Shown: piece by piece, positions 24,146 to 36,309 of the stretch
How the letters are laid out: every line of letters begins with the position of its first letter
Position numbering within the stretch: the stretch's first letter is position 1
Assembly (NCBI GenBank): GCA_918026815.1
Contig: CAKJVC010000031.1
Coordinates: forward strand, 1 to 64,000
Source: Chalara sp. BL73
Lineage: Eukaryota; Ascomycota; Leotiomycetes; Helotiales
DNA: 64,000 bases
Direction of reading: 5' to 3'
Program-made: the position numbers and the translations under genes
Notes under the pieces: generated by a model
Seen by the model: only the letters and a program-made list of their open reading frames with translations
Told to the model about the DNA's origin: nothing
Database searches by the model: none

Positions 24146-24795
24146 GAAACAACCAGTGTAGCCAGTAGTGTATACGCCGTAATTACTGCAGTAATTTAAT
24201 GCCTTATTACCACTGCAATACAGATTCCTCCCACATATACGCACTGAATAGTACTGCAGTAATATACTTCCTATCTTATACGCACGGCGTAATACGGCGT
24301 AATACGGCATAAGTAGTTACACGTGACCCAATATAAGCCTTTTATTTTTTTTTTTCTAATTCAAGGGCTTTTATTTTGTGCCAGGACCTTAAACATTTTA
24401 AAGCTTCAATTACTTTTGTTAAAAGCTTAACACAGCGATTTGCGAATGTAGTGAAATTGATTTCTTTTTTACGCCGTTTCATTATATAATAAGTCATGTA
24501 ACTAGATAAGTCTGGTTACGGCGACGATACATAAGCGCCCGGATGTTATATTAGTATGTGATTAGTCAAATAGCTAGTCATGTGACTAACAGAGAATAAG
24601 CCGAAGCTTAATTTCAGCCTCACCAGTAGTACCGTATTGCGCTGTATTACGCTATGTTATAGCGTATTTTGACTAATCAGTGCGTATTCTGAAAGCTGTA
24701 CCATTACGACTTACCGTACCGTATTATACCGTACCGTACCGTAATTTACGCCGTGGTATTTTTACGGCCACACTACTGGCTACACTGGAGGCAAC
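24146..24795. mobile_element. Second hAT-type MITE with perfect 18-bp terminal inverted repeats
   Basis: The element spans 24154-24787 (634 bp). It starts CAGTGTAGCCAGTAGTGT and ends with the exact reverse complement. The flanks are GAAACAAC (24146-24153) and GAGGCAAC (24788-24795): an 8-bp target duplication differing by two G/A transitions, as expected if one copy suffered C-to-T type mutation. Subterminal zones carry repeated ACGGCGTAAT and CCGTACCGTA units. No coding capacity is visible. The hAT assignment rests on CAGTG termini plus 8-bp duplication. The termini differ beyond CAGTGTA from the element at 20957, so it is probably a different family. Confidence 0.82.
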
Positions 24796-27592
24796 CGCTA
24801 TGCTTGCTGCACACCTATTCTCGAACAGAGTCTCACGCGCAACGTTACGACTCGCCCGATACCTAGGCTCTGTATAAGCATCACAAATTTCCGGTTAAGT
24901 CGAGAACCCCGGAATTCGTTGCTCTGCAGGTTGGTGGCGTATAGAAGCTGGAATTAATTGCTCTTTGTAGGTTAGCAACGTATGCAAAAAAGTCGGTAGA
25001 AACATATTTGCCGCACTAATTTAAGTCTTTAGTACCTTAAGTTGACAAAATCCTTTCATTCATACTCGGATCTGTGAATATACACGTTCCTGTGAACTTT
25101 ACCCATAGCACTTGTAAGGAATGCTAGTATGTCAGATAGGTAACGTACCTAAACTACTTCTGAAAAGATGATTACCCATAAGAACGAGCGATAGGTCTCC
25201 CTTATACCAGGCACTACCAGGTATCATTTATCCGTTGTTTTCTCGCGGCGGAATTTTATACAATTTCAAACAGACGTTAAACCACGATACTAAAGTTGCA
25301 GAACGTTTAACAGCAGATCAACTTTATATTAGCTGAAACTCGTTGTCCCGCCTCCTATCACATCACATAGACACCTCTTTGCAATGCCAGTCAAATCCTC
25401 TCGTTGCGTACATTGCATCTCAGCACACTTCCAACCATAGACTTGGATCCATGTCTCCTTCCATCTGCGATACAGCATAGCTGTCTATAATACAAAAGCC
25501 GCCTAATTTAAGCACGTGGCTATTCCCTAAATACTTTGAATTTACTATCAAAAGCCAGCTCTCATCTGGAGCGTAGGAATCCTATGCCACTGCCGTTAAT
25601 GGCATCTTGAATACTGCCGCTGCACTCCTTACACTCAAGAACCATTAGACTGTGTCGCCTGGCCACGAAGAATAGTTTCTTCGAAGCCAAAATGCAGAAA
25701 TAGCGCTGTAAGCAATGTTAGAAAGTTGAGATGTTTCATTAAGCGATCAAGTAAGCTCCGAAATGCTCGATGTCAAGCATCTCTTTCTCTTACCAAGCGA
25801 GGGCAGTGTCTTTAATTTTCCTCAACTTGTTAAGCTGAAAAAGCTATACGACTGCAAACACATCAAAGCATCAACTTTTAGCGTATATACGCAGCCATCG
25901 ACTTTGTGTCATTCCCTCGAAGCCCTTACTAGCCATATTGACTTTGACCGAGTAAGTTGCTAGTGTAAAAAGAATAGATCTATAATAGGATCTCCATCTT
26001 TAACTGCCTCCTACTTGATGCACGCTTTTATATAGAACGACGAGTCTGAATCCTATCAAAAAGCGCAATAAAACACAATACAGGTCAAAAAGATAGTTCA
26101 GTGCCCTGCGCATGGCCGACAACTATTTTAGAGGCGGCCCGAGTAAGCTCGAAAACTCTACTTTGTAGTTGTGTAGTATTAATAAACTGAACTCGTCAAG
26201 CAATTACTACTCTTGCAGAAGCTGGCCTCTTATTTGATAGATCAGACTCGCTCAAAATTTCTCGTTTTCTGAAGAAGCCGCTCCAATCCCTAGTTGTCAA
26301 CCCCTTAATCCTGCGCTGCGCCCTAACCTCCTTTATGTTCCAATTGTTACAGTTTAAAAACCAAAAAGCATGTTTTGTTACTTATAAACTTTAAGTTGTT
26401 TTTATTCCGGCATTTTAAAAATGTTAAACTAGTTGAACTGAATAGTGTTCAGTATTTATTACTTAGCTAGCCTATAGGCGTATTGCTTTATAATTGTATT
26501 TGTATTACAATGTTCTTGCCTTCATAAAGCCCCTACAATAATGTCCGTACAACCTCTTAAGTCCCTAAGTATGTAAGTTTTGATTTTTCTATAAAGAAAG
26601 GCACGCTAAAAAGGGATATGAATTTATCTAACAGGAGCACACTCACTTCTGACAGAGTGTTTAAGGTCGAACAAAATCAGTCTCATCATGCAAGTTGATG
26701 AGATTAGGGAGGATGATTACCAAGTAAAGTTCTCTTGGTTCATCAACATCTATAACATAGTATAACTGCCAAGGAAATAATATAGGCAATTGAGACGATA
26801 AAGCAATGAACGCATGGCTCCAGATATCATATTGAAATTTAATTGATATTAGGACAATGGTAAGGGTAGAGATAAAGATTTTGGGGTAATAAGCATGTAA
26901 GCAAGCCTTCGCTGTATTAGATATCTATAAAACGGCTATGGCATAGGGATACTGTCCAAGAGGCGATGAAAATTGCATTATGTTTGCAGCTTGACCTATA
27001 AGAACCACCCCAAGGGCTAGTGCGGTTAGCCTAAGCATCTTCTCGCGATCATGAAGGCACCTCTTTTCCCCACGCGAAAGATGAGTGACGCACACTTTGC
27101 ATGATCTACATAAGACTCTGGTGGCATTTGCGTTATATTCCTTGGTAAAATGACGTCCTAAAGACTGCAATTTATGGCTAATTAAATGATAATACGCAGG
27201 TTCAACCCCTGGCCTCCAAATCCTCTTCCGAGGAGAGAACAAGCCGATATAAAAGGCTTTACTCCAGGAAGGTACCGTATATTAGTTATACTTTATATTT
27301 ATAAGTATATCCTTTACTAGGAAAAATGTACATAGCTTAAACTAAAGTTTAATAAAGCATTAAATGCGAGAAATGGGTACCAAGTAACATTGTTTTCTAC
27401 TATTTCTGCTTGTTTGGCAAGACTCGCCACTATTTAAAAATTCTCGACAAAAAAATCCTAACACAATTGCCTTTAGAGAAAGGCCTTGACCTTTCCCAGC
27501 GCAAAGTCATGAGCCTAGGAGACTTGATGGCCACCAGGCAGACTCTTGAGCCCTAATGAAGTAAAAAAAATTAACTTAGTAAAATCGCTAAA
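24796..27592. other. Intergenic region with an unassigned decayed gene fragment
   Basis: No intact gene. On the minus strand near 25680-25340 a frame reads WLLIVNSKYLGNSHVLKLGG then FCIIDSYAVSQMEGDMDPSL, with stops before and after. It looks like a decayed protein that I cannot name. A minus-strand frame near 27050-26925 starts with a signal-peptide-like MLRLTALALGVVLIGQAANI but is only about 37 codons long. The rest is unremarkable, becoming AT-rich around 26350-26600. Confidence 0.4.
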
Positions 27593-28713
27593 TCATATAG
27601 TATGACGATTTAAGGGAAGGCGTAACATACATCCATCAATTGGCTCATCAATCACAGCCTTCTGCGTACACTTATTCATGTTTGTGGTCGATTGAGTCTT
27701 AGCACCAGCGCAGTTAACAACACAAGCTGTATCTAATATCTTCTGGAGAGCGTCACCCTTCCAGCCGAAAACGTAGTCCGCATGATTAGCATAGCCGGTC
27801 GAATCACCAAATGACCACACGAACGGCTGGCTACCGTCTGCAGGCCAGTCCGCCTTATTATTAAATTGTCTTGTATCCCAGACAACCTCGAATAACACCT
27901 GAGCGGTGCGCACAGGGTGGGTAGCTGGGCAAGGCCCATTGCTCTCAAACGTCCCACTTTCAGGATATGCCATGTGGGCCATGTGGTCGGGAGAATCGAG
28001 GTTGACACCGTCCCAGCAGGTTGGGAAGCGCTGGTTAACCATGATACCTACAGGGCAGGGGCGATTAGGGAAGTTAAGAGTTTCTGGCTCACGAGTGCCT
28101 GCGTTATCCATGCAAGTGTAGGTCAATTGGCGGAAGTGAGCCACTTCTGCTTTGCTGCGGGCATTAACGTCTCCAATAAACATGCGGAAGCCCTACAAAC
28201 TGTGAACACTGGGGTTTCGCAAGTCTCCACGACTTCTGACTTACAGGTTTAAATGCAGTAACCTTTGACTTCTGCGCCGTGTCATAAAGGGCATCTTGCA
28301 TATAATAAACAGTAATGCCAGCAGTGGCACCACTGATTTGAGAAGTCTGCGGAACGCGTTTGAAGGTGCCATTACGCGCTCGAAAGTAGAGAACCGCCGT
28401 CCAATAGTTGGAGAAGTCCTCACTAAATGAACAAGTTGTGCATGTCGATTCTCCTGGCATATCCTTCTTTGGATCCATCGTAGCATTGAAGGAATTCTGT
28501 GGATGTTGCCTACTTGGTGAATGAAACTTATGGGATCGAGGTTCTTATACTCACACCTCCAACAATCTGATGAACGTGGGTGGAGGGCATTGACCCTGGA
28601 TTGACTAAAGGGTCCAGCCTCTCTACAACTAACTGGGAGCATTGAAATCGGATCAGCGCATGACTGAGAACACTAAACAGCACAACCGAAAGTGCAACCA
28701 TAAGCCGCTGCAT
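27593..28713 (-). CDS. Secreted DUF1996 domain protein
   Basis: Minus-strand exons 28713-28555, 28496-28245 and 28192-27593 give 336 residues. The introns are 28497-28554 (GTGAGT...CACAG) and 28193-28244 (GTAAGT...TTTGTAG). The start MQRLMVALSVVLFSVLSHA is a clear signal peptide with cleavage likely after SHA. DUF1996 landmarks follow in order: RLDPLVNPGSMPSTHVHQIVGG, NSFNATM, STCTTCSFSEDFSNYW, GFRMFIGD, and CPVGIMVNQRFPTCWDGVNL. The last ones are HMAHMAYPESG, CPATHPVR and NHADYVFGWKGDALQ. The conserved His residues suggest a metal or catalytic centre, but no activity is established for the family. Proteins of this type are secreted by many fungi, some with carbohydrate-binding or WSC tails, which are absent here. 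The frame is intact and the length normal. Confidence 0.92.
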
Positions 28714-29417
28714 CTTGTCTTGGGCAATGGACTTTGTCTGGTCTTGGGAGTTGGTGATCAATGAGTAATGGATAGGTGTATGATGAGACTCAAAACATGG
28801 ACGTTCGTGTCCTTTAGTGAGTCCTATTGATAAGTGTTGGGATAGGTATACTGTTAGTTATCGATAGGTTTCAGGAACTCTCCATAAAGTGCCGTTATTT
28901 AAAGGCGGGGTGTTATCAAAAGCGCTGCTGGCTACCAAATCATCCTTCCTAATTAATATTAGGGTTAGTTCGGCACTGATCCCGCCCTATGAGGTTGTGT
29001 ATCCTCTGTGCTTCTATATTAGAGAGGTAACTATACTCCATATCATGCGAACTGTAGTAGATGAAATCTTAATTAAATTGGCGCCTATGGAGTAGTAATG
29101 CGGGGAAATAAATTGATCCTCTAAAGGAAGTACCCAACTGCCGACAACAAAACACATAGCTCCAGTGGAATCACCCGCGAACTCAAATTAAACCACCAAC
29201 TAAAATATGCAATAGGTTCATATCTCCTGATCATAGACATGGTCATATCGAAAATGTCTAGGAAGGGTGAAAGGCAACCTCGCGTGCCGACGGTCAGCAC
29301 TTAGCTATTTAAAAGACTGAGAATGTCTGTTTTTTTTGTTTTTTTTTGCCATCCATGTCTCGTACTTGACACGAGCCCAACAAAAAACTACGGTCTCTCT
29401 AGGGATAGAAAATCACT
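28714..29417. promoter_or_regulatory. Shared upstream region between two divergent secreted-protein genes
   Basis: About 700 bp separate the ATG at 28713 (minus) and the ATG at 29418 (plus). A T-rich tract at 29332-29347 lies about 75 bp before the right-hand gene. No gene was found inside. A shared promoter is possible but inferred only from geometry. Confidence 0.4.
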
Positions 29418-29744
29418 ATGCACGCCATTATTGTTCTTCTCGCTATCCTTGCGTCCTCCGTCCTCGCAGCCGAGCCGTGTGAGGTAGGGAGTGATTCATG
29501 TAGGGCGGTAATCAATGGGAGTGCTTGTTTCAACAAGTACATGGCGGGCGGAAATGCGAATCAGATGCTGAGCTGTCTCACCGGAACTGAAGGATCAGCA
29601 ACACCAAAAGAGAAGGTGCGTGAAAGTATCAGACTTGAGTAGAACGAACTTGAAGTTGACTATCTCCTACAGATATGTGCATGCACTGGTTGCCTTGGTC
29701 CTGCGATGGTAAGAGGATTCGTGTGCCAATGTTCCCTACATTAG
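29418..29744 (+). CDS. Small secreted cysteine-rich protein
   Basis: Exons 29418-29615 and 29673-29744, with an intron GTGCGT...CTACAG, give 89 residues. MHAIIVLLAILASSVLAAEP is a signal peptide. The mature part has nine cysteines in roughly 70 residues, spaced as PC, SC, AC, SC, then ICACTGC and VCQC. A second intron is also possible (GTAAGA at 29709 to ACAG at 29795). It would end the protein soon after GPAM with seven cysteines, so the C-terminus is uncertain. Small secreted Cys-rich proteins are often apoplastic proteins or effectors. Nothing here proves that role, and no toxin family is recognised. It is divergent from the secreted DUF1996 gene. Confidence 0.65.
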
Positions 29745-30552
29745 ATGGCCCACATTTCTGTACTAAGTTGCGAGATAGATCACCTTTATCAACAGGAATA
29801 GGATCTGCCCTTAACACAATATCGCACCAGAGCAGAATAAGGAAAACCTTGTAGCTATTTCAGTATTCCAAGGTCATTTTGTGAAGGCCGCGTGGAGAAC
29901 TAGGTGGGATACAGAGAGGCTTAAAACATCGAATAGTCTTGTGTTGAGAACTAATTATTTCTATCTTATAATTTTGATTTTTGGTTCTACTCCCCCAGGT
30001 TGCTATTTACCCACGTGAAAAAAGACTCCATGTTCATATCATGGCTTCGTGGTTATTGTGTAGTACCAGGTTCCCCATCCACCATCCCTTGTCATATTTT
30101 ATGTCCCACCGCTACAACTCCAGTGTTACCTATGTGCTCTCCATCCAATAAAATTACTCTTCGGTTTGTGGATGTCTCCGTTATGCCCAAATGCGCCCAC
30201 ACTAATGCGCATACACTAATGCGCCTTCGAAATCCTTGGTTTTCAGCGTCGACCTCATTGCTGCCTGGCTTAGGAACACAATATTGGTCAAGCCAGTCCC
30301 AACCAGTGTCACAACGCGTGCTATAGTATTTCAACTGTATCACGATATTAACTGCTATCTGTATCTGTAGGAAGCACATACGACCCATCAGGTCACGTGG
30401 TCCGCACAACCCCTATTTTGTAGAATCTAGAGTAGAACCTAATCCAACAACAATTATTACCATATCCATCAAGAGCAAGAGCGTGGCCTACAAAGAAGTG
30501 CTACGCCATTTGCCCCGTGGAAGGTAAGACCCCGATACCAACAGTATCCTAG
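29745..30552. other. Intergenic, no supported gene
   Basis: Opposite-strand open frames cover 30000-30409. The minus-strand one contains TRCDTGWDWLDQYCVPKPGS, but I recognise no family and see no start or splice context. Confidence 0.4.
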
Positions 30553-30843
30553 CTATGCCCTTCTCCTCCTTAATCGAGTCAACTTGGCCACCAGATCCCC
30601 CATGCTCCCTTCGCGAGTAACCTCAATTTTCGTCCTAAACACCTTCTCATACACCCCCGCTAACTGCCTAATCGTAGTGACACCGCTTCGCACTTTAAAG
30701 AACCCCACTTTCCCCTCCTAAATACTCTTCTTATACAACATATCAATTGTCCAGTTCGCTGCATTATCTTGACATCTTTTTGATGGCGTCAACGCCAGAG
30801 ATGGTGGGGTTAAGTACGGGGGTGTCGTATTACAAATTAGTTT
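30553..30843 (-). pseudogene. NmrA-like / isoflavone-reductase-like C-terminal fragment
   Basis: Reading the minus strand to the TAG at 30553, the frame gives KVGFFKVRSGVTTIRQLAGV, YEKVFRTKIEVTREGSMGDL and VAKLTRLRRRRA. This matches the C-terminal region of fungal NmrA-like NAD(P)-binding proteins. Upstream, after an in-frame TAG (YKKSI-stop-EGKVG), a further piece reads TPPSLALTPSKRCQDNAANW. The Rossmann N-terminus with its GxxGxxG motif is absent. This is a truncated relic carrying at least one stop. Confidence 0.6.
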
Positions 30844-32779
30844 TTACAAATGACTCAAATTCGCTGGATAGTAAATGCTTGAGGTTATTTGGAGTACGGC
30901 CCTAACTACGGACTTGGATCACGTAAGAAAGCAACAGTTGCTAAGCGTTAGCCTAGGCTTCCTGTTATTCCAGCTATGAGAACGAGCGTAATGGAGCATT
31001 TTATATTATATGTGAACAGCAGAAGTGGTGTTTCTAATTATTATGAAAGATACGAACAGGAAACATGAACAGTGAGCTTCCTCAAATAACTTTCCTACCC
31101 TTATATCTTTTTGATGATTGTTAACCTAGTATATACTTTTGGATCATTGCCGGCACAGTATGGACGGATTAAATCTAAAAAGGCTTTTTAAAGATCAAGA
31201 GTACTAGAATAATCACAAACCTCAGTTTCGCTTCAAGGCTGAGATCGGTAATATCCGCTATGATAATGCAGCACATTCCTACACACTACAACGTTACCTG
31301 GGTAAACTCCATCCTCCCCCAAAAAAGGGCCAAATAGCCCTGGGATATTCTATGGAGGGCTGCTTGTGCTATAGGTTAGCATAACAGAATCTGCAAATGT
31401 CATGCGAAATTTCTCCAAATTGTTGTAGCAGAAGATGTAGTGTCTCCCTTTAGTATCGTTAATATTAGGATGGCTGTTAAAACCACTAAAACAAAAGTCA
31501 ACAAGGAGATTAACGACTCGAATTCGTCATACAAGAGTGCCACTCTGATTTTAGCCGTACATGAGAAGGTATTAAAATCAAGTCTTGATCTTCTCCTGTC
31601 CTTGAAATAAAGACCCACGCCGAATTCGAACCATGGGTGCCCAACGGAGAATGTAACGAGACCAAGAATCACATATTAATGAAGATTGGCCAAATTTTGG
31701 TTGTGCTGGTTATAAGGCCACTAGTGGGCTTGCTGGTGTTAGCTCAAGCCTGGGAGGTTGCTTTGGAGATTAGCTGTATAAGCTGTTCTGTAGCAAAGTC
31801 TAGGTATTAGCCATCTCACAGCTTTTTCTTCTTCAAGAACTAGTCATTGAAATTGTGCGCGCGAGTTTAATCTACAGTTTATGGATTTCCTACACCTCAA
31901 AGCGTATCCTAGGTATCGTGTAATTTGTGGAGATACAATATAAAGGTTTTTGTTATTTATGTCACCTAGTACCGGAGGCTTCATAGGTAGTAGCTCTTTG
32001 TATATTAGCCGGCATTTTTTATCATAATAGGTAGTAGTTCGATTCGGTTATCATATGTTCTCTTGTTTAGGCCCTGAAGATCTGCCTTAAGGGTATTGAG
32101 ATGAATGTCCATTTGAGAAGTTCTGATGTGCTTTTCGAGTTTGCGAATAGCTCTCCAGTCCTAGGATCCTTAATATCCCTCCAACCACTGTGATTTTCCT
32201 TGCCTTCTTCTTTGCCCGTCGGGGAAGCTCCATATGCCCGAATACTACAAGAACCGATGCAAACAACGCAAGTGAGCCAAGTGACGTATTATATGGTCCA
32301 GATATAAAATCATTTTATGCTGTACCATATTTTTGAAGCCATATCCTGCATGTGCTCAGGAGGTTTGTGTTCGATCCACGTTTAGCCGCCAGCATAAATG
32401 AACCATTCTGGACTGTTCAATCTGTACGCCGGACTGCGGTGCCGATCATGGCTTCTGGTCTAGAAGCTAAATCTAGAACTGGGTAGGGAGCTCCAGGCTC
32501 AGTACATGCAATTCTGCGGAGAGACAGCAACATGAACTGTTCTGATGGAAGCTCCATAAACATGATTGTTGGCTGAAAATGAAGGCGACATCATTTTTTT
32601 TTCTTTATTAGGTTTGATAAAAAAAAAAAAAGGGAATGCTTTTTAATGATCAGCGCTAAGAAATTATCCTATTCGCTAGTCCAAAAAACTCAAGGATACC
32701 ACTTAAACCAACCCATTTCGACATCCCTCACACTACACCCAAATATTAAGTGACTATAACTCTTATGTTTTTAATCTTT
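30844..32779. other. Intergenic, no supported gene
   Basis: A minus-strand frame at 31400-31672 encodes a hydrophobic segment (LLTFVLVVLTAILILTILKG) but has no start or family context. The remainder shows no convincing coding sequence or element ends. Confidence 0.4.
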
Positions 32780-34494
32780 CTACTTCCTTAGTCTATTTAC
32801 CACAACCCTGACCCCCTTAGAGTCCAATTGCGGCATTGCAACCTGGTAATCATGTGAAAATGCTATATCCGTCTCATTTGTCTCCCATAGCGACATTTCA
32901 AACCTCTTCACCAGCACGGCCGTTAGAAGATATAGCTCAGCGCGTGCCAGCTCAATACCTAAGCATTTTCGCCCTCCTTTGCTGAATGCCATCTGGAATT
33001 TGCGGCGCCAACGTCCCGCATCACCAAGCCAACGCTCGGGACTGAAGACAAAGGGGTTAGGGAATACACTTTCGGCAGTGTGCGCACTCAGGGTCGTTAT
33101 ACTGATAGGAGTGCCGGAAGGAATAGTATAAGACTCGGCACCACTTGGTGAAGGAGTAACAAGGGAACTAGGCATATAAGTCAGAGGCTCATGTGCGATG
33201 CGAGCCGTTCGGGCAGTGACCCCGAAGGAGAGGCGGTTACCCTCTTCAAGGACTGCGGAGAGATAAGGAAGTTGTTCAAGCTTAGTCCAAGAGATTGGTA
33301 CCGGGATTGTACTCAGTTCGGCTCGAACCTTACTAAGAATTGAAGGGTTCGCAAGAAGGTGGTAAAATATTATGTTAAGTGATTTAGCAGGTGATTCGGC
33401 TCCAGCAAGCACTAGAAGCGCGCCTTCTTGCTCAAGTCGCATTAAAGATTTCTCTGATGTTGGCAACAAAGTGCTGTCAAGGACAGAAGCGTAAACAGAT
33501 TCCTTCCCTGTTGGCCCCGGCAGGTTTTCGCTGGGAGATTCAGAAGATTTAAGCTTCTTAATAGTTAGTACTTCAGTGCGAACTCTCTGTAGCAGTATTA
33601 GATTTAATCCATTGTTTAATAATGAAGTTGAAGACTCACTTCAAATAATGCCAGCAAGTCGATTAGTCCTGGTGGCATAAATGGCTTGCTTATAGAGAGC
33701 GGGAGAGATTCGAGGAAGTCGGGAAACCATGGGAAGTGCTTGTTAACGTTGATTCCCATAAGAAGCTCATTGCTATTGTGGCGGAGCTTGGCGGCCTTAA
33801 CCTCATCCGCCAGAACATTGGCTTGGTGGGCAAATAGGAAGTTTGTGGCAACACTATCTTCTAATAAGCATTTTCTCCATTTATAGCCCATCAAGTTTAT
33901 ACTCATTAGAGAATGCAAAAAATGCGTCCGATAAATTCATTACCGTATTTTCTGTGGCATGTTTCTCGGCCAACCCACAAAATTGTTCTACCTTTGCAAT
34001 GATTAATGGCTCCAGATATAAAACATTGCGCTTGCTGAAGAACGGGCTAAGAACCTCGCGGCGCCTTTTATGGACATCATAACTCGCCGTTGTGCCTACG
34101 CCGCCTGGGACACGCAAGGCCCTTAGTTGGTAATTATATTTGTCTCTCTGGGACTTTGACGACGCATATACAGCGTCTAGAAATCCGACATCATTGATAT
34201 GAATCTCATCTGGAGTGACACGGATGATCGGACCTAAGAGAATGAGTACTGTGCATAAATCGCTTATTGAGTCCGTGGCATACCGTATTGTTTGTGAAGT
34301 TCTTGAATCTTAAAAACATATCTTCCTTGTTGAATGCCATCAAAGTAGAACTCGTACCACCAAGTAAGTGCCGCAAGCTTTGGTCCCGGTATGTGGGCCA
34401 AAGGGTGAAAGTAGAGCCGTCTGAGAGCCTCGGAGACTGTGAATACCAAAAGCAGAACCACTGTTGTCTCTAGAACTTGAAAAAAAGACAACAT
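32780..34494 (-). CDS. Cytochrome P450 monooxygenase (trichodiene-oxygenase-like group)
   Basis: Minus-strand exons 34494-34284, 34233-33903, 33853-33640 and 33586-32780 give 520 residues, a normal P450 length. The introns are 49-53 nt. For intron 33854-33902 I chose the later AG because it restores the frame and yields [12 protein letters not shown]. The N-terminus is a membrane anchor ([20 protein letters not shown]) followed by the Pro-rich [13 protein letters not shown]. Diagnostic motifs are the I-helix AGAES, E-x-x-R in [16 protein letters not shown], and the haem loop [10 protein letters not shown] with its cysteine ligand. The protein would sit in the ER membrane and oxidise a small molecule. 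The substrate is unknown. No other secondary-metabolism genes are adjacent, except the reductase at 50.3 kb and the broken monooxygenase at 61.7 kb. Confidence 0.93.
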
Positions 34495-36160
34495 AATTCC
34501 AGAACAGAATGATAAATAAATGATTCGCAAAAGTGTACAGGTTTTGTTTCGTGCTCCTTGATCATTGATAATGTACGACAGAGGACGAGGAATTTTATAT
34601 GTATGTGACTGAGCGGCGCAGCGCATTGTACCGGGACAAGCCATAATATTTCTCCGTGCGGCGTTCGTGCTTGGCGCCATCGGGGCAAACGCTATAAATT
34701 GGTTAAGTCCAGGGCCATTTCCGACCAACATAAATGTTCGCACAACATGTACAAAGTAAAACCTTTCGATTTAAAAACGCGTTGAGCGCCCGTATGTTTC
34801 TATGTCACGTGTATATATCTATTCTGTATGTATGTTGATTTGAATCAGTCCCATGTTACCCTTTCGAATCATAACTGCGGCTCAGGCCCTTCCAAATTTA
34901 TGTATTGGCCCACTGACGCCAAAATGAGCATCCGCAGCCAATGGTACACTACAGATTGTGAGTATGCCTAGTTCAGGTATGCACCACAACCGATAAACTG
35001 CGAACAATGTGGTCTTCTGATTCTGCCCGTTCCAATCAAAATACCAACATTGCAATTTTTACTGTATGCATAGACAGTTTTTATTTTTCTTAATTAAGAT
35101 GCAAAAAGTACGGGCACCTGTCAGCCGGAAAATATTGGTCAGATCACGATATATCTTGTCGGCTACAACATCTCGTCTCCTTTAGTGAACCAAATACAGC
35201 ACGCGCAGAAGTGTACTGCCTCGAAGCCGGGGTATTCCGAGATCAAAGGGAACCCAGGGAAAGGTGCTAGTGTTATTTGGCACTCCGCTGCGTTAACGCT
35301 GGAGACTAAGTCTACAAGTGGATTGGATTTGCTTTATAGTAAGTAGTGAATAAAACAGAATTTTTAAGGGCAATGAGCAAATGACAAGTATAACCATTGT
35401 ATAACCTTAAATCCATTTACGACTGGAACCTTACTTGCAAGGGCTTGTATACTGCGATAAAGTAAGAACGCATAAATGAACATTCATCGAAACGATTTGT
35501 ATAATATATCACTTTTTCGTGTTCAAGATTTGTTTCCAGAATAATATCCTAAATATCAACAAACTAACCAGCGAAATTTTTTTTCTCCGCACAGTATACT
35601 TTCATTTACTCGGATATATTGAGTGAAAGATTTAGTTAACAAGCTGTGCCGGGTGTTGCTACTATTAGTAAGTCAACAATGATTAATAGCTACTTAAAGC
35701 TATACCGACCATCCCAAACACAATAGCAATAGTTAAGCCGATCAATGTAGCTATTATTACCTTCTTTGCCCGCTTCTCTGCTTAAACTATTTTTCTATTC
35801 CTCGCGAAGTTAAGTTCTCCAGCTCATAGTACAGATCTACAAGGTGGGCACAAAAATAGCAGTACCGGATTTCTTATTGTCGTTGCGGATCGAGGTGGGC
35901 TCGTGTATCTAGGTCAAGAAAAATGTGCTCGTAAGCGATCGCAGAAAGAAGTGAGACTTGGGATCAGACAGGGGAAAAAGAATTTTCTGTATAAAATCGA
36001 AAGTTTCTAGGGCAGGCTGACGAGGGAGAGCGGCGCTATTAAGAACAATATTCAGCTCAGTTTAATCAATAGAAATCGGAGTAAGCGCACAGGATTTGAC
36101 CTAATAAGGAGCCACGTCCCGTGCTCTAGAGCACACATGTCCTGTATTAGCCGAGATCTC
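34495..36160. other. Intergenic region upstream of the P450
   Basis: A CACGTG followed by GTATATATC (near 34806-34820) may be part of the P450 promoter. On the minus strand near 35960-35690 short fragments read YCYFCAHLVDLYYELENLTS and a transmembrane-like IIATLIGLTIAIVFGMVGIA in another frame. They are probably relics. No intact gene. Confidence 0.4.
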
Positions 36161-36309
36161 TGTCAGAAATATGATATTGATAGAGGTATCACATCGCTAA
36201 AATACGGTTGTAGGTGCTTGTATTGTATGTTGTGTATGTTGTGTATCTACGTTGTAGACCTGTAAGAGATTTTCTAGTTCCTTGGCCTATTTCTTAAGCC
36301 ATTTCCTGA
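36161..36309 (+). repeat. LTR-like repeat, copy A
   Basis: The sequence beginning TGTCAGAAATATGATATTGA is shared, in the opposite orientation, with 52072-52214. Conserved blocks include TTGATAGAGGTATCAC, GCTTGTATTGTATG, TATCTACGTTGTAGAC and TGTAAGAGATTTTCTA followed by TTCCTTGGCCTATT. A local GTATGTTGTGTATGTTGTGT duplication distinguishes this copy. The TGT start suggests an LTR or LTR fragment, but I found no convincing target duplication. Confidence 0.7.

Noticed and set aside
27118..27216. tRNA-like pattern (TGGTGGC ... GGTTCAACC ... GCCTCCA)
   Set aside because: The acceptor has one mismatch and the T stem pairs only partly. No convincing D arm or anticodon stem can be drawn over the 98 nt.
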